NCBI GenBank assembly: GCA_944390025.1
Contig: CALXOK010000002.1
Coordinates: forward strand, 121,296-185,295
DNA from: an uncultured Spirochaetales bacterium
GTDB lineage: Bacteria; Spirochaetota; Spirochaetia; Sphaerochaetales; Sphaerochaetaceae
Direction: 5' to 3'
Length of the DNA: 64,000 nucleotides
The notes under the pieces were generated by a model that saw nothing but the letters and a program-made list of their open reading frames with translations, did not search any database and was not told the origin of the DNA. Made by a program: the position numbers and the translations under genes. Shown here piece by piece: positions 33,379-41,856 of the stretch (positions are counted from its first letter, which is position 1; every line of letters begins with the position of its first letter).

Positions 33379-34749
33379 TCACCAGCTGACAGCCGTGACG
33401 CTTTCCTTGATTAGGCCGCGGTAAACCGCCATCAGGCGCTCCATCCACCCTGAACATTCCTTCTCCAGCGCGCTGACTGCCTCACGGCTTTCCTCAAGCT
33501 TCAGGTTGCCACTTGTTCCGGTGCTTGTACGGGCCATGATGGCCTGAGAGGCATCCTCGGCACTGACACTGTCCAGATTCAGTCCGACTTCCCTGTAACT
33601 GTCACGGAAGGCCCTTCCCTCCTTGACTGCCTCAAAAACCTTGTCCGTCGCGAAAATCTCATTGCGGAAACCGGCAAGAAGACGGTCCTCATGAACGATA
33701 AGCCCGCTCACCATGCGTGACATTATCGCAAGGATGTCAAACGTGAGACGGAGGCCTGTCAGCAGAGGCTCTTTCGTGTCCTGGAAGTCACGGTTGTAAC
33801 CGCTGACTAGGGTACGTGTGATGTTCTTCACCTCACCGGCCATCGATGACACGACAGAGCTTCTGGAGCGCACGAGCTCAAGCCCGTCAGGATTCTTTTT
33901 CTGCGGCATGATCGAGCTGCCTGTAGTCAGCTGCACAGGAAGAGAGAAATAACCGAGCTCAGGAAGAGTGAAGAGAATCAGGTCCTGCGCCATCTTCGCA
34001 CAGGTTGAACAAAGGTAGTCACATGAGTCAAGAATCATCGACTCAAACTTTCCCCTGCTGTTGTTGGCATAAAGCACGTTTCTCTGAACGCGGGAAAAAC
34101 CTAGCTGGGACGCACTGAACTCACGCTCTAGAGGAAGAGGAACCCCATAACTCGCAGCAGAGCCGAGCGGACACTGGTCAAGTACTTTCAGCACATCTGT
34201 CAAAAGTCTCACCTCATCTGCAATCTCACAGGCGAATGAATCGAACCACAGTCCAAGAGAAGAAGGCATTGCAAGCTGGGTATGAGTGCGTCCCGGCATG
34301 GGAACGTATTCATATTTCCTGGCACTGTCAAGCAATGCTGAGGCAAAGTCCAGTGCCTCAAGCGCGATTTTAAGACCGGCCTCCCTCATATAGACTCTCA
34401 GGGCCGTCTGGATCTGATCGTTGCGGCTGCGGCCTGTATGAATCTTCTTTCCAGTCTGACCGTAATTCTTTGTCAGATAGCCTTCTATGGCAGTATGGCA
34501 GTCCTCATCCTCCGCCTTGATCTCAAAGCGGCCCGCAATCTGGAGCGATGCGATTTCATTAAGTCCCTTCTCAAGGTCCTCCAGTTCTTTATCACTAAGC
34601 ACTCCGGCCCTGTTGAGAGTACGTGCATGCGCCACAGATCCCATCAGGTCTGAAATCACGAGCTGGCGGTCAAGTATATAGTCATTGCGAACAGTGAACT
34701 GCTGCATGAGACTGTCAAGGTCATAGTTTTTCTGCCAAAGTCTAGCCAT
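33379..34749 (-). CDS. argH: Argininosuccinate lyase
   Basis: 456 residues from ATG 34749, where GGAG lies 6 bases upstream and the usual start RLWQKNYDLDS follows. The fumarase/aspartase superfamily signature GSSIMPQKKNPD is near 275-287, and TGRSRNDQ binds substrate. It splits argininosuccinate to arginine and fumarate, the last step of arginine synthesis. No other arg gene is nearby, so argG must lie elsewhere or the pathway is partial. It is divergent from the lipoprotein gene. TTGACT/TAATGT (18-base spacer) upstream is a possible promoter. Confidence 0.94.
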   Translation of the reverse strand: MARLWQKNYDLDSLMQQFTVRNDYILDRQLVISDLMGSVAHARTLNRAGVLSDKELEDLEKGLNEIASLQIAGRFEIKAEDEDCHTAIEGYLTKNYGQTGKKIHTGRSRNDQIQTALRVYMREAGLKIALEALDFASALLDSARKYEYVPMPGRTHTQLAMPSSLGLWFDSFACEIADEVRLLTDVLKVLDQCPLGSAASYGVPLPLEREFSASQLGFSRVQRNVLYANNSRGKFESMILDSCDYLCSTCAKMAQDLILFTLPELGYFSLPVQLTTGSSIMPQKKNPDGLELVRSRSSVVSSMAGEVKNITRTLVSGYNRDFQDTKEPLLTGLRLTFDILAIMSRMVSGLIVHEDRLLAGFRNEIFATDKVFEAVKEGRAFRDSYREVGLNLDSVSAEDASQAIMARTSTGTSGNLKLEESREAVSALEKECSGWMERLMAVYRGLIKESVTAVSW

Positions 34750-34824
34750 CTTTTTCTCCAGAAATGACATTAACAGAAAAAAGCTCTGTTAGTCAAAAAC
34801 AGCAGGCTTTCTGTAGATATTTGT

Positions 34825-35787
34825 ATGAGAAAAATTCTTTTTTTATTCCTGTCCGTCCTGCTTATATCATGTCAGAACCCGGACCTTGCACGGATTGTCA
34901 ATTCCATGCTCACGCAGGACAGGACACTGCCCCAGCTGAAAAGCACGTTCACACAGGACATGCAGACTGTCGTACTCACATTCAGCGAGGAAATAACAGT
35001 TGAAGATGCAGCGATAGACGGTCAGAAAGCCGACTGGAGCCAGAGCCAGCCTGCCTCAGTGACAATCCACTGCAATCAAAAGCTTCCACTTACCAGTGCG
35101 GCAAAGCTCTTCATAAGGGTCCGTGACAGATCCTATAACAGCAGTGCATTCATCATAAACCTTTTCGGCCGGAACACCAGGCTTCCTGATGTGGTCATCA
35201 ACGAATACTCATCTAAAGGAACCGCCACACAGCCGGACAGGATAGAGCTTGAAATCAGGAGTGACGGAAACATCGAAGGGCTGACCCTTGCCGACGGAAC
35301 AGACGGTAAAGAGACTCATGTTTTCATCATGCCTGACATAGATGTGATGAGAGGTGATTACATTGTGGTGTACTGGGACCTGGAAGGTCAGACAGAAACA
35401 GAGACACTTCCTTCAGGAAGCCGTATTATACATGTTTATGCGGGTTCTGATGAAGGGCTGAGCACGAACAACGGATGTTTCGTCATGAAAGCGAATGCGA
35501 ATTCCACAGATGAGATTCTAGACTGTCTTGTCTACTCAAGCGGAGAGAGTACAAGCCATGGTGGCTTCGGAAGCAGCCGCATAGAAGCAAGCTATAACGA
35601 CCTGACAGGTTCGTATGACTGGATTGGAGAACCGGTCAACAGCCATTACACGACAAGCACCAGAACTATAAACAGACGTCTTGGCAAGGACGATACAAAC
35701 ACAAAGGATGACTTCTATATCTGCCAGACACGGGGACAGACCTTCGGCTACATGAACAGCAGCAAGGAATATGTCCCTGAGGAATGA
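34825..35787 (+). CDS. Lipoprotein with lamin-tail-like domain, function unknown
   Basis: 320 residues. A short signal peptide ends in the lipobox LLISC (Cys17), so it is probably a membrane lipoprotein. Residues about 35-110 look like a beta-sandwich (VVLTFSEEITVEDAAIDG, Big-type). About 115-300 begins with VVINEYSS and continues RIELEIRSDG, the pattern of lamin tail domains found in bacterial surface proteins and secreted nucleases. There is no nuclease motif. There is no clear SD; TAGATA lies 5 bases before the ATG. A 10-bp hairpin follows the stop codon directly. Its role at the cell surface is unknown. Confidence 0.8.
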   Translation: MRKILFLFLSVLLISCQNPDLARIVNSMLTQDRTLPQLKSTFTQDMQTVVLTFSEEITVEDAAIDGQKADWSQSQPASVTIHCNQKLPLTSAAKLFIRVRDRSYNSSAFIINLFGRNTRLPDVVINEYSSKGTATQPDRIELEIRSDGNIEGLTLADGTDGKETHVFIMPDIDVMRGDYIVVYWDLEGQTETETLPSGSRIIHVYAGSDEGLSTNNGCFVMKANANSTDEILDCLVYSSGESTSHGGFGSSRIEASYNDLTGSYDWIGEPVNSHYTTSTRTINRRLGKDDTNTKDDFYICQTRGQTFGYMNSSKEYVPEE

Positions 35788-35813
35788 ATACTCCTCCATT
35801 TTTGGAGGAGTAT
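35788..35813. terminator. Perfect 10-bp hairpin between convergent lipoprotein and ssb genes
   Basis: ATACTCCTCC and GGAGGAGTAT pair perfectly around a 6-base T-rich loop, one base after the lipoprotein stop codon. No T-run follows on either strand, so it is an atypical bidirectional terminator or an RNA 3' stabiliser. A second small hairpin (ATACC/GGTAT, 35825-35840) lies next to it. Confidence 0.5.
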
Positions 35814-35841
35814 AAACATGATAGTTATACCTTTAACGGTA

Positions 35842-36297
35842 TTAATATTCGTAAATTATCACAGGTTCTGCAATCGTCTGGGCTTCCTTTCCTCCCTCAC
35901 TGTTCAGCGATATGTCCTCTTCCTCTGTCTGCTGTGCTCCGTCAGAGGAAACCTTCTTCCTCCTGAATTCCACAGTCTGGGCAAGAACGGCAGGTTTCGA
36001 GAAATCCTTTGTCCCGTCCTTTGACTTATAGGAAGAGACTTTCAGACGGCCCGCAACCCTTACTGTCATTCCCTTGCCTATCAGCTCGATACATCTAGCC
36101 CCAAGATCTCCCCAGGCCAGAACGTCCATGAAAAGTTCCTCATCCTGCCACTGTCCGCTCTCGTCATCAGGGCGGCGGAAGTATCTGTGACTGCAGATGG
36201 TAAAAACGACAAAACCGTCTCCATTACGGCTGACGGCCTTAACTTCAGGATCTCTGACTATGATCCCTTCAATCAGAATTGAATTCAGATGATTCAT
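35842..36297 (-). CDS. ssb: Single-stranded DNA-binding protein (SSB), unusual C-terminus
   Basis: 151 residues. The OB fold covers about 1-110 (HLNSILIEGIIVRDPEV, FVVFTICSHRYFRR, VRVAGRLKVSSY). It coats single-stranded DNA in replication and repair. The C-terminal tail ends EPVIIYEY and lacks the acidic DDDIPF-type tip that docks partner proteins. It may be a second SSB paralogue. AGGAGG lies 7 bases before the ATG. It is divergent from the UMP kinase gene and convergent with the lipoprotein gene. Confidence 0.87.
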   Translation of the reverse strand: MNHLNSILIEGIIVRDPEVKAVSRNGDGFVVFTICSHRYFRRPDDESGQWQDEELFMDVLAWGDLGARCIELIGKGMTVRVAGRLKVSSYKSKDGTKDFSKPAVLAQTVEFRRKKVSSDGAQQTEEEDISLNSEGGKEAQTIAEPVIIYEY

Positions 36298-36367
36298 TAT
36301 CTATCCTCCTGTTTATTACTACACAAAAGTTCCCGATTCTGGCTAAAATCAGATTAGAGGTGGAAAA

Positions 36368-37057
36368 ATGAATACAACCGTACTTTCTCTTGGCGGCTCC
36401 ATTGTCGCACCGGACAAGGTTGATACAGCCTTTCTCAAATCATTCTATGAAAGCATGAAGGCCTATCTGGATGAGGACAGGTCAAGAAAGCTTATTCTCG
36501 TATGCGGTGGCGGGTCCCCGGCAAGAGTCTACCAGAATGCCCTCAAGGGCGTGAAACCTGACTGTCTGAGCTCATCTCTGGACTGGCTTGGAGTTAAGGC
36601 AACTCATCTTAATGGAGAGCTTGTGCGCGCGGTCTTCAGTGAATATGTTTCCGACAGTCTCGTAAGCAATCCCCTTGATGACAACATCGTTTTCTCAGGT
36701 CAGATTCTTGTCGCGGCAGGATGGAAGCCGGGTTTTTCCACAGATACAGATGCGGTGTACCTTGCCCGCAGATTCAAATCAAAGCTTGTAGTCAATCTTT
36801 CCAACATTGCGAAGGTATACACAGACGATCCGAGGAAAAATCCTGATGCCAGACCTCTGGACAGCATCAGCTGGGATGACTTCATCGCAATGGTGGGTAC
36901 AACCTGGGAGCCGGGAAAGAACACACCCTTTGACCCTGTCGCCTCAGCTCTTGCAAAAGAAAGCGGCATGAAGGTCATCTGCGCAGACGGCAAGAACATC
37001 GAAAACACAATCGCGATTCTCACGGGAAAGAGCTACACAGGAACGGTTATCGGCTGA
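36368..37057 (+). CDS. pyrH: UMP kinase, archaeal-type
   Basis: 229 residues of the amino-acid-kinase fold: TTVLSLGGSIVAP at the start, VCGGGSPARVYQ, and the late FDPVASALAKESG with NIAKVYTDDPRKNP. Length and motifs match the archaeal UMP kinase group, also found in some spirochaetes, rather than the usual bacterial PyrH. It phosphorylates UMP to UDP, taking over from the pyr operon product. AGAGGTGG lies just before the ATG. It is convergent with the radical SAM gene, overlapping it by 11 bases. Confidence 0.88.
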   Translation: MNTTVLSLGGSIVAPDKVDTAFLKSFYESMKAYLDEDRSRKLILVCGGGSPARVYQNALKGVKPDCLSSSLDWLGVKATHLNGELVRAVFSEYVSDSLVSNPLDDNIVFSGQILVAAGWKPGFSTDTDAVYLARRFKSKLVVNLSNIAKVYTDDPRKNPDARPLDSISWDDFIAMVGTTWEPGKNTPFDPVASALAKESGMKVICADGKNIENTIAILTGKSYTGTVIG

Positions 37058-37988
37058 GCGCCTTTCTCTTAAGCGAAAGAAAGTATTCAAGCGGCTTCGC
37101 GAAAGAAGAGGGAAACGGGACATCCTTGGTGAAATCCGGAATCCAGAGAATGTCATCATCTCCCTGCTCCTGGATGAAGCCGTTTTCAATTGAGCACTCA
37201 TCGATAAGATCAACCAGACTGTCATACTCATCCTCACTCAGACTCTGACAGTCCAGATCTCCTTTTGGAGGGATGAACTGCACCATGAGAGAAAGATAGC
37301 AGGAATCCTTATAATTTCTGGCGAACTTCCTGATGAAAGACCTGGTCGCGTTAAGAGCTCCGGGGAACACCAGATGCCGTACGAGCGTGCCCTTGAGATG
37401 CTCGATGTCACTTACAGGATGACGGCTTGTGATGAAATCCATGACACTGTCGATGCAGTCAACGTAACGCTCTTTTCCGCAGAAGGTCCTCGCAACAGCC
37501 CTGTCATATGTTTTAATGTCCACAAGCCAGAGATCGATATAGGGATCAATCAGGGTAAGCCCCTCTATACTCTCATAGCCGGAACTGTTCCAGACAACAG
37601 GAAGTGAGAAACCTTTTTTTCTGGCAATCTCAAGAGCACTGACTATCGAGGGGATAAAGTGAGTGCCGGTAACTAAATTGAGCGTGGTTGCCTTATCTTC
37701 CTGCAATGCAAGCATTAACATAGCAAGCTCATCTACACTCACATCTATGCCATAAGCATTCTCATCACTTGATGAAATCTGGTAATTCTGGCAATAGCGG
37801 CAGCCAAGAGGACAGCCGGTGAAGAAGATCATTCCAGAGCCGTGCTCTCCACTGACAGGAGGCTCCTCTCCCTTGTGAAGGCCGCTCCAGGCGACACGGA
37901 CGACATCCGTCTGACCGCAGGCACCGCGGCGCACTCTTCTGTCCACATGACAGTAGTTCGGACATAAATCACAGCATTCGTACGACAT
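37047..37988 (-). CDS. PflX-like radical SAM protein (COG1313 type)
   Basis: 313 residues from ATG 37988. An N-terminal cysteine cluster (CCDLCPNYCHVDRR, then GACG) is followed by the radical SAM motif GCPLGCRYCQNYQ (C-x3-C-x2-C, near 58-70) and a partial TIM barrel. This fits PflX proteins, relatives of pyruvate formate-lyase activase with unknown substrate. An in-frame ATG at 38033 is possible. No SD is present, but TTGCAA-17-TAGACT ends 10 bases before the chosen ATG. It is divergent from the patatin gene. No glycyl-radical enzyme gene is nearby, so activase function is not supported by context. Confidence 0.83.
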   Translation of the reverse strand: MSYECCDLCPNYCHVDRRVRRGACGQTDVVRVAWSGLHKGEEPPVSGEHGSGMIFFTGCPLGCRYCQNYQISSSDENAYGIDVSVDELAMLMLALQEDKATTLNLVTGTHFIPSIVSALEIARKKGFSLPVVWNSSGYESIEGLTLIDPYIDLWLVDIKTYDRAVARTFCGKERYVDCIDSVMDFITSRHPVSDIEHLKGTLVRHLVFPGALNATRSFIRKFARNYKDSCYLSLMVQFIPPKGDLDCQSLSEDEYDSLVDLIDECSIENGFIQEQGDDDILWIPDFTKDVPFPSSFAKPLEYFLSLKRKALSR

Positions 37989-38073
37989 GACAGCAAAGAG
38001 TCTAATTTGTTTGCACTGTGTTTGCAATGCCATGATTGACCTGTATGTCTGATGAGGTGCAAGATAGCACAGG

Positions 38074-39171
38074 ATGAGCTGGTTTACAAAGAAGGAAAAA
38101 GAGAGAGAAGAGCGTTTCATACTCTCGCTTGACGGTGGAGGAATAAGAGGAATAGTCACCTCTGTAATTCTCTCGCATCTCAGCCAGGGGCTGAAGGAGC
38201 GTGGAGACATGAGACCTCTGTATTCACATTTCGACCTCATTGCAGGGACATCGACAGGAGCGCTTCTGGCTCTCGGGCTTGCCATTGACGGGCTGAATGT
38301 GAAGCAGGATGAAGGTCCTCTGTGTCCTGTGACACACATTGAGAAGACCGGCTTTTTCTCCAGACAGACAGTCACAGACGGCTTCATCGCACGGCTGGGC
38401 GACCCAGAGGCCTTCACTGAGCTATACATGAATAACGCATCAGGGATTTTCTCATCAAAAGGAAATTTCCTGTCACAGGTCTTCTCGACGAAATATGATA
38501 CCGCAAGCTATGAGAAGTTCCTCAGGAACACTTTTTGTGACACATGTCTTAAGGATTCGATGGTGCCTTGTCTTGTCGTCACATACGACAGCATGGCTGG
38601 ATGCATGCGCATCCTGTCTTCCTACAATGAATACAGGGACATGAAGGCATGCGATGCCGCAAGGGCATCAAGCGCCGCACCCGTCTATTTCCCGCCATTC
38701 TATGCTGCTGACGGACACAGCCTGCTTGATGGCGGAATCGTGGCGAACAATCCGGCTCTGGCGGCTTATGCAGAAGCTCAGAAGCTCTATCCAGAGTGTG
38801 AGGTCTTCCATATCCTCAGCCTCTCCACAGCCCGTGGCGTCTACAGATTCAATCCAAAAGACGGAATCCCGGGAATCGCAGGCTGGGCCGAGCCTGTGAT
38901 GAAGATGTATCCGAATGCCCAGATGGATTTCGTGAACAGGATTCTTTCTGACCTTGGCAATGTGGACTACGTACGCATTGAAGGTGCTGTATCGAAAGAG
39001 AAAATAAAAATGGATGACACAAGGCCTGAAAGCCTGAAGACACTTGTGAACGGAGGAGAAAAGCTCTGGCAGGAAAACCGGGACAGACTTGACTCTTTCC
39101 TTTCAGTGCTGTCTGAAAGGAAGACTTCGGACAGTGTCCGCCTCAGACAACAAATTCCTGCGAGAACATAG
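38074..39171 (+). CDS. Patatin-like phospholipase
   Basis: 365 residues. The oxyanion motif DGGGIRG (20-26), nucleophile elbow GTSTG (Ser near 61) and catalytic Asp in DGGIVANN (near 217) form the Ser-Asp dyad of patatins, which hydrolyse acyl chains from lipids. It has no signal peptide, so it is probably cytosolic or membrane-associated. Similar enzymes act in lipid turnover, and some (CapV) serve phage defence, but no nucleotide cyclase or other defence gene lies nearby. The SD is weak. It overlaps the convergent pyridoxal kinase gene by 29 bases. Confidence 0.88.
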   Translation: MSWFTKKEKEREERFILSLDGGGIRGIVTSVILSHLSQGLKERGDMRPLYSHFDLIAGTSTGALLALGLAIDGLNVKQDEGPLCPVTHIEKTGFFSRQTVTDGFIARLGDPEAFTELYMNNASGIFSSKGNFLSQVFSTKYDTASYEKFLRNTFCDTCLKDSMVPCLVVTYDSMAGCMRILSSYNEYRDMKACDAARASSAAPVYFPPFYAADGHSLLDGGIVANNPALAAYAEAQKLYPECEVFHILSLSTARGVYRFNPKDGIPGIAGWAEPVMKMYPNAQMDFVNRILSDLGNVDYVRIEGAVSKEKIKMDDTRPESLKTLVNGGEKLWQENRDRLDSFLSVLSERKTSDSVRLRQQIPART

Positions 39172-39979
39172 CTTTCAGCGCATGGTAGACTGAAACACCT
39201 TCACGCCTCTGACGTCCTTCTGCAAGCGTCCTTTTTATCGCATGGCTCGTGATGCAGGTCGCCTTCATCACAGAAACGAAGAAAGGCTCACCATGCATGA
39301 TACACGAAAGAAAAAGGGACGCGAACATGTCTCCGCAGCCCGGATAGGATGCTTTCTCCCTCTCAAATGGAAAGAAACGTGTCTGGCTGCCGTCAGATGC
39401 GGCATTTACCATGACTCCTCCCTTCAGGGGGATGCTTGTGACAACAGCATCGGCTCCGCTCATCCTGTGAAGCGACATGGCAATCTCCTCTGCCTCAGAC
39501 TTGCTGTACTCTGTCTTCATCGGGCCGGCATCAAGCAACAAGAGCGCCTCTGTCAGATTCGGTGTTATATAATCAGATCCGGCGACAAGCTGTCTCATCA
39601 TTGCCACATGGGCGCTCTCAAGTCCCTGATAAAGCTTTCCGTCATCTCCCATGACAGGATCGGTGAGAATGACGGCTTCCGGCCGGAGAAACTCCTTTCT
39701 CAGTCTCAGGACAAACTCCATCTGGCCATCTGAGGCAAGCCAGCCTGAATAGAAGCAGTCAAAGTCCAGACCATATTCCTTCCATCTCTTTGTAATATTC
39801 ACGCATTCCTCATCAAGCGGTTTCATGTAAAGGTTGTCAAAACCGTCCGACTGAGTGCTCAGGAGGGCGGAGGGAAGGAATGAGACATCAAGGTGCGCGG
39901 CATTCAGCAGCGGAAGCACCACTGACAGGCTGCTTGCTCCATGGCAGGAAAGATCATGGACTGTGAGACAGGTTTTCAT
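39143..39979 (-). CDS. pdxK: Pyridoxal/pyridoxamine kinase
   Basis: 278 residues of the ribokinase-type PdxK/PdxY group: VHDLSCHGASSLSVVLPLL at 7-25, DPVMGDDG near 112-119, TPNLTEALLLL, and PGCGDMF carrying the catalytic Asp (GCGD in place of the common GTGD). It salvages pyridoxal to PLP, the cofactor of the aminotransferase and desulfurase encoded nearby. No SD; TAAAAT lies 8 bases before the ATG, with TTTGCC 18 bases further. PdxK versus PdxY naming is not certain. Confidence 0.87.
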   Translation of the reverse strand: MKTCLTVHDLSCHGASSLSVVLPLLNAAHLDVSFLPSALLSTQSDGFDNLYMKPLDEECVNITKRWKEYGLDFDCFYSGWLASDGQMEFVLRLRKEFLRPEAVILTDPVMGDDGKLYQGLESAHVAMMRQLVAGSDYITPNLTEALLLLDAGPMKTEYSKSEAEEIAMSLHRMSGADAVVTSIPLKGGVMVNAASDGSQTRFFPFEREKASYPGCGDMFASLFLSCIMHGEPFFVSVMKATCITSHAIKRTLAEGRQRREGVSVYHALKAMFSQEFVV

Positions 39980-40024
39980 ATGTCTTGATTTTAATCAAAA
40001 GAGACAGTTTTGGCAAAGATTGGT

Positions 40025-40053
40025 TTGTTTCAGCCACTGTTTGAGGTTAGAAT
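40025..40053 (+). promoter_or_regulatory. Promoter giving a leaderless phosphohexomutase mRNA
   Basis: TTGTTT (40025-40030), a 17-base spacer and TAGAAT (40048-40053), then only 6 bases to the ATG. Transcription would begin at or next to the start codon. Confidence 0.6.
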
Positions 40054-40059
40054 GAAATC

Positions 40060-41856
40060 ATGAAATACATTGACAGAACAACAGGCTACTTTGTATGCGA
40101 CAGTGCATATGACCCGCTTAAGGATCTTAATGCGGATGAATTGAATATCCAGTCAGCCCTCTGTGGCTACATTCTCTCGGCTTCCGGATGGAGAAATGTC
40201 TTTGTCCAGAGCAAGGATGAAGAGGATGCAGGAGAGATGATCAGTGATGAGGATAAAGTCATCACCGCTCATATCGCCAGAGTATTCTTCGAAGGACTGG
40301 GCAAAGAGCGTCCGCACATCCTGCTTGCATCAGATGCCCGCCCGACAGGAAAGATTCTTTCCTACATCACGATGAGGATTCTTTCCTCTCTGGGTGCACA
40401 GGTAGACTGGCTCTTCATCTCAGCTGCCCCGGAGACCATGGCATACTCCCATCAGGGCTATGATGCCTTCTGCTATATCTCGGCAAGCCACAACCCTGTC
40501 GGACACAACGGCTTCAAATTCGGCTGTGACGGCGGTGTATACGAAAGGTCTGTGTCTGATGCTCTTGCACAGAAGCTTAAAGAATCCCTTTCGAGGGAAG
40601 ATGTACTGTCTTCAGTGCAGGAAATCAGCGCAAAATGCAGAGAAGAAGACATCATAAGCATTCTCACATCCTGTGAGGAGAACAAAAAGAAGGCTCTTGA
40701 TTTCTACCGTTCTTTCGTCCTTGAGACAGCTGAAGTCGGAAAAGACTTCCATGCCTCATGCGGAATTGTCGGCGAGCTCAACGGCTCTGCCCGCGCCCTC
40801 TCAATTGATGAGGAATTTCTCAAGAGCTTAGGATGCAGGACCCATTATGTGAACAACAGGGCCGGCGCCATAGTCCATGCGATAGTCCCTGAAGGCGAGA
40901 ATCTCATTCCATGCCGTGATGAGCTTAAAAGATGCCATGATGAGGATCCGTCCTTCACGCTCGGCTACTGCCCTGACAATGACGGAGACAGGGGCAACTT
41001 CGTGTACATCAGAAAGAGCACGGGTGAGAGCGAAATCCTTCAGGCACAGGAAGTCTTTGCCCTTGTTGTCGCCATCGAGCTTGCTGATTTGAGCATGAAA
41101 GGCACACAGAATCTCGCAGTCGCTGTGAACTGTCCTACTTCTGAACGCATTGACGCGATTGCAAACGCATTCGGCGCCAGAGTCTTCCGTGCAGAAGTCG
41201 GAGAGGCCAACGTCGTCAATCTTGCTTCCTCCCTTAGAAGCCGGGGCTATGTGGTCCACGTTCTGGGAGAAGGAAGCAACGGGGGGAATATCACACATCC
41301 GGCAAAGGTGCGTGACCCATTGAACAGCGTGATGACCTTCCTCAAACTTCTCTCAAGCAGAGAGCTTTACAGCTATGCACTCAGGACGCTGACAGGAAAA
41401 GAGACTCAGGACGAGCCAAGCCTGGAAGGACTCATTGACTCCCTTCCGCAATACACGACAACCGGAGCTTTCTCCACACTGGCAAAGATGCATGTCAGAC
41501 ATACTGACTGGGCCGCGCTCAAGAAAGAGTACGAGAGGCTTTTCGCTCTCGAGTGGGAATCAATGCATCTGGATGCTGAGGGAATCTTCTCATACGAATG
41601 CCATCAGACAGAGGGAATAAGCGAGACCATCGGAATCGGAGAGCGCTACCGCTCGCCTCAGGCAAAAGGCGGCTTGAAAATGGTGCTCCTCGACGAGAGT
41701 GGAAACCATCTTGCCTACATGTGGCTCCGTCCATCCGGAACGGAGAGCGTTCTCAGGGTTCTTGTAGACGTGAAAGGAAAAAAAGAAGCGCTGCACGACA
41801 GGCTTCTGTCATGGCAGCGCTCCCTGCTTGAAAAAGCTGACAAGGCTTTAAACTGA
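40060..41856 (+). CDS. Phosphohexomutase family protein, divergent long form
   Basis: 598 residues. Landmarks of the alpha-D-phosphohexomutases: phosphoserine loop SASHNPVGHNG (Ser143), magnesium loop PDNDGDRGN (near 305-313), sugar loop GEGSNGGN, and phosphate-binding LRPSGTESVLRV near 556-567. It is only distantly like the other mutase in the window and carries extra segments between domains; GEGSNGG replaces the usual GEESG. It could be a phosphoglucomutase or phosphomannomutase. It overlaps the convergent hexokinase gene by 9 bases, and together they could make hexose 1-phosphate from free hexose. Confidence 0.88.
   Translation: MKYIDRTTGYFVCDSAYDPLKDLNADELNIQSALCGYILSASGWRNVFVQSKDEEDAGEMISDEDKVITAHIARVFFEGLGKERPHILLASDARPTGKILSYITMRILSSLGAQVDWLFISAAPETMAYSHQGYDAFCYISASHNPVGHNGFKFGCDGGVYERSVSDALAQKLKESLSREDVLSSVQEISAKCREEDIISILTSCEENKKKALDFYRSFVLETAEVGKDFHASCGIVGELNGSARALSIDEEFLKSLGCRTHYVNNRAGAIVHAIVPEGENLIPCRDELKRCHDEDPSFTLGYCPDNDGDRGNFVYIRKSTGESEILQAQEVFALVVAIELADLSMKGTQNLAVAVNCPTSERIDAIANAFGARVFRAEVGEANVVNLASSLRSRGYVVHVLGEGSNGGNITHPAKVRDPLNSVMTFLKLLSSRELYSYALRTLTGKETQDEPSLEGLIDSLPQYTTTGAFSTLAKMHVRHTDWAALKKEYERLFALEWESMHLDAEGIFSYECHQTEGISETIGIGERYRSPQAKGGLKMVLLDESGNHLAYMWLRPSGTESVLRVLVDVKGKKEALHDRLLSWQRSLLEKADKALN

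Noticed and set aside
35818..36024. 68-residue hydrophobic ORF after the 10-bp hairpin, with GGAGGAG before its ATG
   Set aside because: It lies almost wholly antisense to ssb, its SD is locked in the hairpin, and the coding pattern follows ssb on the other strand.
38074..39171. Patatin phospholipase as a CBASS (CapV) phage-defence effector
   Set aside because: No CD-NTase, E1/E2/JAB or other defence gene is nearby; neighbours are housekeeping genes, so ordinary lipid hydrolysis is more likely.
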